Assembly: GCA_900550095.1 (NCBI GenBank)
Contig: URRG01000138.1
Span: forward strand, 1 to 6,545
DNA length: 6,545 nucleotides
Reading direction: 5' to 3'
Source of the DNA: an uncultured Oscillospiraceae bacterium
GTDB taxonomy: Bacteria > Bacillota > Clostridia > Oscillospirales > Acutalibacteraceae
Shown: positions 1 to 5,256 of the stretch, in pieces
Layout of the letters: each line of letters starts with the position of its first letter
How positions within the stretch are numbered: the first letter of the stretch is position 1
The notes under the pieces: generated by a model
Seen by the model: the letters and a program-made list of their open reading frames with translations, nothing else
Database searches by the model: none
What the model was told of the DNA's origin: nothing
Position numbers and translations under genes: made by a program

Positions 1-2
1 CA

Positions 3-35
3 TGGCCGGCGCACCCGGAATTTCTCTGGCCGGCG
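3..35. repeat. Pair of TGGCCGGCG direct repeats upstream of the operon promoter
   Basis: TGGCCGGCG occurs at 3-11 and again at 27-35, 24 bp apart. Each copy contains the palindrome GCCGGC, so the two could also pair as a 6-bp stem. The copies lie about 52 and 76 bp upstream of the predicted transcription start. They could be a regulator site or the remains of an upstream gene end; the window edge prevents a decision. Confidence 0.35.
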
Positions 36-47
36 GAAACCGCTTTC

Positions 48-76
48 TTGACTTTCCTGCCCGCCGCACATACAAT
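48..76 (+). promoter_or_regulatory. Sigma-A-type promoter of the two-component operon
   Basis: A -35 box TTGACT (48-53) and a -10 box TACAAT (71-76) are separated by exactly 17 bp, each one base from consensus. Transcription would start near 83, leaving a leader of about 65 nt before the response regulator start at 149. No other comparable promoter was seen within the operon, so this one probably serves all three genes. Confidence 0.8.
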
Positions 77-148
77 ACTCATAAAGAGGGAAACACAAGT
101 ACATCCCCTGTCGTATCCGGGGCGCATAAAGAAAGGAAGGACAGGCCA

Positions 149-808
149 ATGACGCGGATCTTAATTGTGGAGGATGACGGCAACATAGCCAAAATGATCG
201 CCGCCTCCCTTTCTATAGTGGGCTACGAATCCCAGGTATGCCCGGACGGCAGAGAAGCTGTGGAAACTATTCTCTCCGGCCGGTTCGACCTTATCCTGCT
301 GGACATCATGCTCCCGGGGCTGAACGGCTTTCAGGTTCTGGAAGCCGTTCGAAACAGGGAAATTCCGGTGATTTTCCTCACCGCCAAGCAGGATGTGGCG
401 GACAAAGTCCGGGGCCTGCGCCTGGGAGCGGAGGATTACATCGTAAAGCCCTTCGAGGCTGTAGAGCTTCTGGCCCGGATAGAGGTCGTTCTGCGGAGGG
501 GCCACAAGGGAAGAAGCCTTCTGCAGTATGAGGAGATCGCCGTGGATCTGGAAAAGCACCGGGCCCTGAAAAACGGCGAGGCGGTCTCCCTGACGCCGAA
601 GGAGTTCGACGTACTGGTTCTCTTCCTGCAGAATGTAGATATCGCCCTCACCCGGGAACGGCTCCTTTCCAGCGTGTGGGGCTATGAATTCCAGGGGGAA
701 AGCCGGACGGTGGATACCCATGTGCAGCAGGTTCGCCGGAAAATGGGCCTGCAGAACCGCCTGGTGACCATTCCTAAGCTGGGATACCGGCTGGAAAGCG
801 GGAGATAA
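149..808 (+). CDS. OmpR-family response regulator, 219 aa
   Basis: DNA-binding response regulator of a two-component system, cytoplasmic, the partner of the kinase that follows. The receiver domain (residues 1-115) has the acidic pair D9/D10, phospho-acceptor D52 in LILLDIMLPG, switch T78 in IFLTAK, and K100 in the VKPF motif. The C-terminal winged helix (about 125-216) has LTPKEF (148-153), a recognition-helix segment THVQQVRRKMG (190-200) and the wing end GYR (212-214). The length is typical of OmpR/PhoB regulators. The ATG at 149 is chosen because AGGAAGG lies 8 nt upstream and the receiver domain begins right there. The frame stays open back to position 2, but that stretch contains the promoter. 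All key residues are intact. The subfamily name (KdpE-, VanR- or PhoP-like) cannot be settled from this sequence alone. Confidence 0.95.
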   Translation: MTRILIVEDDGNIAKMIAASLSIVGYESQVCPDGREAVETILSGRFDLILLDIMLPGLNGFQVLEAVRNREIPVIFLTAKQDVADKVRGLRLGAEDYIVKPFEAVELLARIEVVLRRGHKGRSLLQYEEIAVDLEKHRALKNGEAVSLTPKEFDVLVLFLQNVDIALTRERLLSSVWGYEFQGESRTVDTHVQQVRRKMGLQNRLVTIPKLGYRLESGR

Positions 809-2257
809 ATGAAACTGTGGGAAAAAATATTCCTGTGCACGCTGGCGCTGGTGATCGCCGCTGTGGACATCACAGCCTTTGCCATCCTTTCTGAAACCCA
901 CCGCAGCATGGTAGAGCGGGAACGGAACCAGGCCGCTACGGAGCACCAGTATTTTTCGGCGGCTATCTCCAACAAAATCGTTTACGAAAGGCTCAAGGGC
1001 GAAAAGATCGTTCTGGGGACGGAACGGGTGCAGGAGCTTCTTCGGGAGCAGGTGGGAGCCCGGGCGGAAGGCGGCGGCACCGCCGTTTACACCGATGAGG
1101 ACGTTCTGCTGAGAGCCGAAAACTGCAGGCCGGCGGTGGAGGACGGCGGCTTCAGGGAAACCGTCCGCCGGCAGCAGGCATGCCTGCTGAAAATCCAGGA
1201 ATACGGCGGACATACGTATGTGGTGGCGGGTTCCCCCCTGGAGCTGGAGGACACGGCCTACTACCTTTTCACCACAAAGGATATTTCGGATGTATATAGC
1301 CTTTTGGATGAACAGAGTTCCTTTGCCCAGACAATGAGCTTCGTCTTCGCAGGCATTGCAGCTATAGTCCTTCTCGCTGTGGCCTGGGGGCTGCTAAGAC
1401 CTCTGCACAAGGTGAACTTTTCCTTGCGTTCCATTGCAAGAGGAAATTATTCCATGCGCCTTCCGGCAAAGGGGAGCCCCGAAATACGGGAATTATCCGG
1501 CAATATCAACCGGATGGCTTCCTCTATTGAGGAAAATGTGGAGCATCTGCGCGCCGCCGCAGAAGAGCGAAAGCGCTTCATCGACAACCTGGCCCACGAG
1601 ATGAAAACTCCCCTCACCTCTATTCTGGGCTTTGCGGACATCCTGCGTGTAAAACGACTGGTGACGGAAGAGGAGCGCAGGGAATACGCCGGGGTGATCG
1701 TGGAGGAGACCAAGCGTCTGAGAAGTCTTTCCGGCAAGCTGATGGAATTGATCACCGCGGGCAGCACCCACCTGGAAAAAACGCAAATCATTCCGGCGGA
1801 GCTCTTCGACGAGATACGGACGGCCTCCCTGCCGATCCTCGAGAAGGCCGGTATCCGCCTCCGGTACGCCGCGGGGGAACTTTCTCTCCGCGCCGACAGA
1901 GAGCTTTTAAAATCCCTTCTTTACAATCTGATCGACAACGCGGTAAAGGCTTCCTCCCCCGGGGAGGAAATCTATCTGCACTGCGAAAAGCATAGGGACG
2001 GCATGATCGCTTTTTCTGTAGAAGATGAGGGCATCGGCATGGCCGAAGAAGATATACAGAAGGTGACGGAGCCCTTCTATATGGTAGATAAATCCCGCTC
2101 CCGAAAAGCCGGAGGCGCAGGGCTGGGACTTTCCCTCTGCCTGGAGATCGCCCGCTGCCACGGAGGGAGCCTATCTATCCGCAGCGCTCCCGGAAAAGGG
2201 ACCGTTGTGACCGCACTGCTGCCGGAAGGAGGCGACGACACCGGTGAGATTCATTAA
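809..2257 (+). CDS. Membrane sensor histidine kinase with HAMP domain, 482 aa
   Basis: Inner-membrane sensor kinase that would phosphorylate the upstream regulator. TM1 spans about residues 7-27 and carries an internal Asp (D20). An extracytoplasmic sensor region of about 145 residues follows (28-174) with only two cysteines, C106 and C125. TM2 is about 176-196, followed by HAMP (about 194-247, with RPL at its start). The HisKA H-box is LAHEMKTPLT with phospho-acceptor H263. The HATPase_c domain has the N-box around N373-N377 (YNLIDNA), G1 motif DEGIG (406-410), F-box EPFY (421-424) and G2 motif GGAGLGL (435-441). All catalytic motifs are complete. The ATG follows directly after the regulator's TAA, with GGGAG at 800-804 as its ribosome binding site, so the two are translationally coupled. 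The sensor region matches no ligand-binding fold that I recognise, so the signal is unknown. Confidence 0.95.
   Translation: MKLWEKIFLCTLALVIAAVDITAFAILSETHRSMVERERNQAATEHQYFSAAISNKIVYERLKGEKIVLGTERVQELLREQVGARAEGGGTAVYTDEDVLLRAENCRPAVEDGGFRETVRRQQACLLKIQEYGGHTYVVAGSPLELEDTAYYLFTTKDISDVYSLLDEQSSFAQTMSFVFAGIAAIVLLAVAWGLLRPLHKVNFSLRSIARGNYSMRLPAKGSPEIRELSGNINRMASSIEENVEHLRAAAEERKRFIDNLAHEMKTPLTSILGFADILRVKRLVTEEERREYAGVIVEETKRLRSLSGKLMELITAGSTHLEKTQIIPAELFDEIRTASLPILEKAGIRLRYAAGELSLRADRELLKSLLYNLIDNAVKASSPGEEIYLHCEKHRDGMIAFSVEDEGIGMAEEDIQKVTEPFYMVDKSRSRKAGGAGLGLSLCLEIARCHGGSLSIRSAPGKGTVVTALLPEGGDDTGEIH
2226..2246 (+). promoter_or_regulatory. Ribosome binding site and GTG start within the kinase 3' end
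   Basis: AAGGAGG (2226-2232) lies inside the last codons of the histidine kinase gene, 11 nt before GTG (2244-2246). The spacer is longer than ideal, but no other in-frame start sits closer to a Shine-Dalgarno sequence, and this start gives a complete basic head plus hydrophobic helix. Confidence 0.65.
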
Positions 2258-3200
2258 GCGTGTACTTCCCCTGCTGCTGGCGGCCCTGATCCTCATCGGG
2301 GGGATTTGCGGCGGCTACGCCCTGCGGTCCGCAATTCCTTCGTATAAGGGTACCGTTGTGGAAGCGGAAAGAAGCCAGGGGGAAAATCCTCTTCTGCTGA
2401 TCGACAGCGAAGAAACCATCACCTTTTCCCCCTGGGATCAGTACGATCCACAAAAAAGCCAGAATTATACCAGCTTTTTGGCTTCAAGCGGAGTATATGA
2501 AGGGGAACAGGATTTCACGTATCCGCTTTCTGTTCTGGTAGAAACCGCCTACACCTACCTGTACTATGTGGACGGCAGCGGCAGCGTTGAAATGGAGAAA
2601 GACTCCGGCCTGACAGAAGCGCTGGAAAGCGTTTTGTCCGCGAGCCTCCGGGTACAGATAATAGAAGGCGTGCATTATTACTATCTGCCGGAAACAAAAA
2701 TCACAGCCGCCGGGGAGGAGTATTATGTGAAAGCCGCGATAGCGGGATATGACACGCTTCTTTATTTTACCTGCCGGAAGACCTCCGAATCGGAAGACTC
2801 CGGGCGCTTTTCCTCAGAAAAACTGCAGAAGGCCGCCTCAGACGTCAATTCCTACTTCAATGAAATCCAGTCCTTTGGGGAAGAATTGGGTATTTCAGAG
2901 GATGAAGCTCTGGAGCCTTACGGCTATGGGGATGAAGCCTTCTGGCTGGATTATTTTTTCAAAACAGCCCCGGATAACCCTCTCGCCCGTCTGGGCCTGC
3001 AGAATACCCTTCGCCTGAACACCTACAATCTTTCTCTTATGGTATTTTCCAAGAAGGATGTATTGGCTTATCAGGATCAAATCCTGGTGGTCTTCAGCTC
3101 TCCTGAATTCTACATGGAGCCCGGTTACACTCCCCGTTCCCTCATCCTGTTTTACGACCCCGCAGAAAAGGTTTTCACCGGGTTTTCCTCTGAAGCGTAA
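2244..3200 (+). CDS. Membrane-anchored exported protein of unknown function, third gene of the two-component operon, 318 aa
   Basis: I do not recognise the family. The N-terminus is a short basic head (RFIKR) followed by a hydrophobic helix (about residues 8-27), which suggests an uncleaved anchor or signal peptide. The residues before C22 (GGI) do not fit a lipobox. The remaining 290 residues look soluble and extracytoplasmic: acidic, rich in aromatic residues (YTYLYYVDG at 103-111, HYYYLPE at 144-150), with hydrophobic alternation suggesting beta-rich folds and an Asp/Glu-rich middle (180-232). There are only two cysteines (C22 and C177). The GTG start at 2244 lies within the end of the kinase gene (14-bp overlap), with AAGGAGG 11 nt upstream. 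Coupled translation with a regulator and kinase suggests an accessory sensor, a signal-modulating protein or an autoregulated output; this is inference from position only. Confidence 0.8.
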   Translation: MRFIKRVLPLLLAALILIGGICGGYALRSAIPSYKGTVVEAERSQGENPLLLIDSEETITFSPWDQYDPQKSQNYTSFLASSGVYEGEQDFTYPLSVLVETAYTYLYYVDGSGSVEMEKDSGLTEALESVLSASLRVQIIEGVHYYYLPETKITAAGEEYYVKAAIAGYDTLLYFTCRKTSESEDSGRFSSEKLQKAASDVNSYFNEIQSFGEELGISEDEALEPYGYGDEAFWLDYFFKTAPDNPLARLGLQNTLRLNTYNLSLMVFSKKDVLAYQDQILVVFSSPEFYMEPGYTPRSLILFYDPAEKVFTGFSSEA

Positions 3201-3255
3201 AATGCAGGAGATAAAAGCAAAAGCTACCGCCGCGCATCCCGCTGTATGCCGGGCT

Positions 3256-3284
3256 GCCTTTCCGGAAGCGAAAACGCCGAAGGC
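3256..3284 (+). other. Imperfect hairpin downstream of the operon
   Basis: GCCTT (3256-3260), CGG (3263-3265) and CG (3269-3270) pair with the continuous right arm CG-CCG-AAGGC (3275-3284), closing an AAAA loop, with left-side bulges TC and AAG. No T tract follows, so it is not a standard terminator. It lies in the 3' untranslated region ahead of the strong terminator and may protect or process the transcript end, or be fortuitous. Confidence 0.3.
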
Positions 3285-3333
3285 CCGTCACCTCCTGAAA
3301 GGTAAAAATCAAATCCCCCATAAAAGCGCTGAA

Positions 3334-3371
3334 AAGGCCGGAACTGCGGAATAAAAAGCGGTTCCGGCCTT
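3334..3371. terminator. Bidirectional hairpin terminator between convergent genes
   Basis: A 14-bp stem pairs AAGGCCGGAACTGC (3334-3347) with GCGGTTCCGGCCTT (3358-3371), with a single G-T wobble and a 10-nt loop. Read on the - strand, the stem runs into TTTT (complement of 3332-3335), a good terminator for the DUF3795-like gene. On the + strand only a short T pair follows, so it is weaker for the two-component operon, but the stem is long and GC-rich and sits between two convergent genes. Confidence 0.8.
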
Positions 3372-3405
3372 CCTGCTTACCGTTATGGTCTCCATGCGCG
3401 TTTCG

Positions 3406-3921
3406 TCAATTCGGTTTCCTTTGCAGACCGATGTAATGGGAAGCCTCCCGGCTTTCCTCAAAATACGCCTCCGCACCTATCTCGCGCATCCGCAGGGTCC
3501 TCTTTTTCCACTCGTCCCCCGTACAGCCGTGGTTTGTGGAAATAAAAAATTCCTCTGCCTTTTTGCAGGGAAATTCCCCGCAATCAGCGCAGAAATCCAC
3601 ACCGTGCTCCTTTGCGCAGGCCGGTATGACGCACCCGTCCACACAGCCCCATCCGTCTTTTTCAGAAGGCGGGTTGTTCCGGCAGCCCGGGCATGACGCG
3701 CTCCCCAGATACGCCAGGGTCCCCATAAAGGTCCCGAATTCCTTATACCAGGCTTCACGTTCGCTTTCCGGAAGATACATGGCTCTGAACACATCATATC
3801 CCTGCCAGTAGCGGCACAGCTTTCTGGCGGACTCCGAAGCAGGCCCTTTCCCATAGGAAGGACAGGAATAGCAAAGGAGCGCGCAGGGCGCTATGCATTC
3901 CAGCAAGCTTTTCTTTTCCAC
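3406..3921 (-). CDS. Cysteine-rich DUF3795-like protein, 171 aa
   Basis: A small cytoplasmic protein resembling the DUF3795 family, whose members open with an IAPCG..C..C signature; the molecular role of the family is not established, and metal (zinc) binding is the usual inference from its cysteines. Here the opening reads CIAPCALLCYSC (C9, C13, C17, C20). It is followed by C36, a CPGC knuckle (C77, C80), C93, C97, C102, then CADCGEFPC (C111, C114, C119) and C133: 14 cysteines in 171 residues, enough for several metal sites. The GTG at 3921 is preferred because GGAG lies 10 nt upstream and the conserved opening follows within nine residues. The frame extends further to a TTG at 3990, but that TTG is part of the -35 box. 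It is transcribed alone, convergent with the two-component operon and divergent from the aminoacyltransferase gene. Confidence 0.82.
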   Translation of the reverse strand: MEKKSLLECIAPCALLCYSCPSYGKGPASESARKLCRYWQGYDVFRAMYLPESEREAWYKEFGTFMGTLAYLGSASCPGCRNNPPSEKDGWGCVDGCVIPACAKEHGVDFCADCGEFPCKKAEEFFISTNHGCTGDEWKKRTLRMREIGAEAYFEESREASHYIGLQRKPN

Positions 3922-3938
3922 AGATGCTTTTCTCCTTT
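3919..3938 (-). promoter_or_regulatory. Ribosome binding site deciding the GTG start of the DUF3795-like gene
   Basis: On the - strand AAAGGAG (3938-3932) precedes GTG (3921-3919) by 10 nt. It is the only Shine-Dalgarno-like sequence near the 5' end of the frame and lies downstream of the predicted transcription start, which supports the shorter 171-aa protein. Confidence 0.7.
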
Positions 3939-3961
3939 CAGTATTGCTGCCGATAATTGTA

Positions 3962-3990
3962 ATACTACCTGTTCTGCGGGACCTTGTCAA
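3962..3990 (-). promoter_or_regulatory. Sigma-A-type promoter of the DUF3795-like gene
   Basis: On the - strand a perfect TTGACA (3990-3985) is followed after 17 bp by TAGTAT (3967-3962). Transcription would start near 3955, giving a leader of about 33 nt that carries AAAGGAG and then the GTG start at 3921. Promoter, leader, ribosome binding site and start all fit one another. Confidence 0.75.
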
Positions 3991-4013
3991 TCCGGACGCA
4001 AGCCTCTTTCAGT

Positions 4014-4031
4014 TTTTGCAATTCTTTTGCA
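4014..4031. repeat. TTTTGCA direct repeat with 11-bp period
   Basis: TTTTGCA occurs at 4014-4020 and 4025-4031, the same face of the helix one turn apart, in the spacer between divergent genes. Relative to the predicted - strand transcription start (near 3955) the copies centre at about -62 and -73, positions compatible with an activator. Tandem half-sites with about 11-bp spacing are typical of OmpR-family regulators; binding here is inference only. Confidence 0.4.
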
Positions 4032-4070
4032 TTTTTAAGGAGACTTCCTGCCTGCCTGTATTGTTTACTG

Positions 4071-4099
4071 TTTACTGGGAACCTTTGAACTATTGGAAT
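4071..4099 (+). promoter_or_regulatory. Weak candidate promoter of the femX-vanY pair
   Basis: TTTACT (4071-4076), 17 bp, TGGAAT (4094-4099): each box matches 4 of 6 consensus bases. TTTACT is the second copy in a tandem TGTTTAC repeat (4062-4068, 4069-4075). The spacing is right but the boxes are poor. It is listed because the divergent layout requires a + strand promoter somewhere between about 4000 and 4145 and nothing better was found. Confidence 0.25.
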
Positions 4100-4164
4100 C
4101 GAAAAAATTTTTCATCCGGAAGTTCTGCAGGCCCAAATAGAAAACAACGGAGGCTTATCCCAAT

Positions 4165-5211
4165 ATGGAATTTCTCAATTTCAGCGATCCCAAAGCCGTG
4201 GCGGAATACGAGGCTTTTATGGAGGCCAGTACGCTGGGGAACTTTATGCAGTCTATAGAGTGGAGCCGTGTGAAACGCAGCTACGGCTGGCGGTGCGAAG
4301 CCATCCTTTCCCGAAATTTCGACGGAACCCTTGCGGGGACCGTGCTAGTATTGATAAAGAAATTTCCTTTCCCCTTAAAATCCTTTCTGTACGCACCCTG
4401 GGGGCCCGTGTGCGATCTAAAGGACGAAGCGGTTCTTCGGGATCTCCTTTCGGGCGTATGGAAGCTTGCAAAAAAATACCCCGCGTGGCTTTTCAAAGCC
4501 TGTCCCCTTGTAGAAGAGGACGACGGGGAGACCATCGAAACCCTGAAGCGGGCGGGGCTCTCGCACACGCCCTGCCTGCCGGATACCAAAATCATCCAGT
4601 GCCGCAACAACTATATCCTTCCCATCGGGGGAAAAAGCGCCGAGGACCTCTTCGCCTCCTTCAAAAGCAAATGGAGGTATAATATCCGCCTCGCAAAAAA
4701 GAAAGGAGTGGTCTGCGGAGTCTACGGCGCCGACCATCTGGAGGATTTCTACCGCCTTTTGCAGGAGACAAGCCTGCGGGACGGATTCACCATCCGTTCC
4801 AGGGAATATTTTGCAAATATGATGGAAAAGCTAGGAGAACACTGCCGTTTATATCTCTGCTATTATAACGGACAGGCTCTTTCTGGCGCCGTTACCGTCC
4901 AATACGGCGGGCGCACGTGCTATGTCTACGGGGCCTCCACGGCCCTGCACCGGGAAGTCATGCCCAATTACCTGATGCAGTGGGAAATGATCCAGTGGGC
5001 GGTGGAAGCCGGCTGTCATACCTACGACTTCATGGGGATCCCCCACTGGTATGACGAAACGCACCCCAATTACGGCGTTTACCGCTTTAAACAGGGCTTC
5101 AACGGCCGTGTAGCGGTGTATGCCGGGGAATTCAGCATCGTTTTCTCCCCCGGCTATAAGCGCGTGATGGATACGCTTCTTCACCGAGCGCATTACGAAA
5201 AATTGACCTGA
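4165..5211 (+). CDS. FemX/MurM-type peptidoglycan aminoacyltransferase (FemAB family), 348 aa
   Basis: Transfers an amino acid from aminoacyl-tRNA to the stem-peptide side chain of a peptidoglycan precursor (lipid II or UDP-MurNAc-pentapeptide), at the cytoplasmic membrane face. Two GNAT-like domains fit the length, with the boundary near 150-165. The FemAB hallmark stretch FKSKWRYNIRLAKKKG (166-181) runs straight on, without the long coiled-coil arm of FemA/MurM, as in Weissella FemX (about 335 aa). Residues recalled as substrate-binding or catalytic in that enzyme have close counterparts: K37, R211 and Y215 (FTIRSREYF), Y255 (CYVYGAS) and F308-K309 (YRFKQGF). The C-terminal DFMGIP (288-293) is also typical. 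GGAGG (4149-4153) precedes the ATG by 11 nt. The donor amino acid and acceptor position cannot be read from the sequence. It is followed after 42 bp by a D,D-carboxypeptidase gene that acts on the same stem peptide. Confidence 0.9.
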   Translation: MEFLNFSDPKAVAEYEAFMEASTLGNFMQSIEWSRVKRSYGWRCEAILSRNFDGTLAGTVLVLIKKFPFPLKSFLYAPWGPVCDLKDEAVLRDLLSGVWKLAKKYPAWLFKACPLVEEDDGETIETLKRAGLSHTPCLPDTKIIQCRNNYILPIGGKSAEDLFASFKSKWRYNIRLAKKKGVVCGVYGADHLEDFYRLLQETSLRDGFTIRSREYFANMMEKLGEHCRLYLCYYNGQALSGAVTVQYGGRTCYVYGASTALHREVMPNYLMQWEMIQWAVEAGCHTYDFMGIPHWYDETHPNYGVYRFKQGFNGRVAVYAGEFSIVFSPGYKRVMDTLLHRAHYEKLT

Positions 5212-5212
5212 T

Positions 5213-5235
5213 GGAAGATCCCTCCGGGGTCTTCC
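5213..5235 (+). other. Intercistronic hairpin between femX-like and vanY-like genes
   Basis: GGAAGATCCC (5213-5222) pairs with GGGGTCTTCC (5226-5235): 10 bp with one wobble and a 3-nt TCC loop, starting two bases after the aminoacyltransferase stop codon. No T tract follows; GCCTT and then the next ribosome binding site come instead. It may be a stability or processing element, or a partial terminator that lowers expression of the downstream gene. Confidence 0.5.
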
Positions 5236-5240
5236 GCCTT

Positions 5241-5256
5241 AGGAGGGAATCGCTTG
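5241..5256 (+). promoter_or_regulatory. Ribosome binding site and TTG start of the carboxypeptidase gene
   Basis: A perfect AGGAGG (5241-5246) sits 7 nt before TTG (5254-5256). This optimal spacing makes TTG the start in spite of its rarity; the first in-frame ATG encodes M23, inside the hydrophobic anchor. A strong site paired with a weak codon suggests moderate translation. Confidence 0.8.

Noticed and set aside
2..148. N-terminal extension of the response regulator back to an ATG at position 2
   Set aside because: The stretch contains the -35 and -10 boxes and the leader. The receiver domain begins precisely at the ATG at 149, which has its own ribosome binding site.
161..1213. Long open frame on the - strand (350 codons) opposite the regulator and kinase genes
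   Set aside because: It lies wholly antisense to two well-supported genes, its translation shows no recognisable domain, and no ribosome binding site or promoter supports it. It is a by-product of GC-rich codon use.
2244..2310. Lipoprotein signal in the unknown-function protein (C22 after a hydrophobic stretch)
   Set aside because: The residues preceding the cysteine are GGI, which do not match a lipobox such as L-A-G-C. A membrane anchor or ordinary signal is more likely.
3202..3354. Possible 50-codon basic peptide (ATG at 3202) after the unknown-function gene
   Set aside because: No Shine-Dalgarno sequence precedes it, it overlaps two hairpins and ends within the terminator loop, and its composition looks non-coding.
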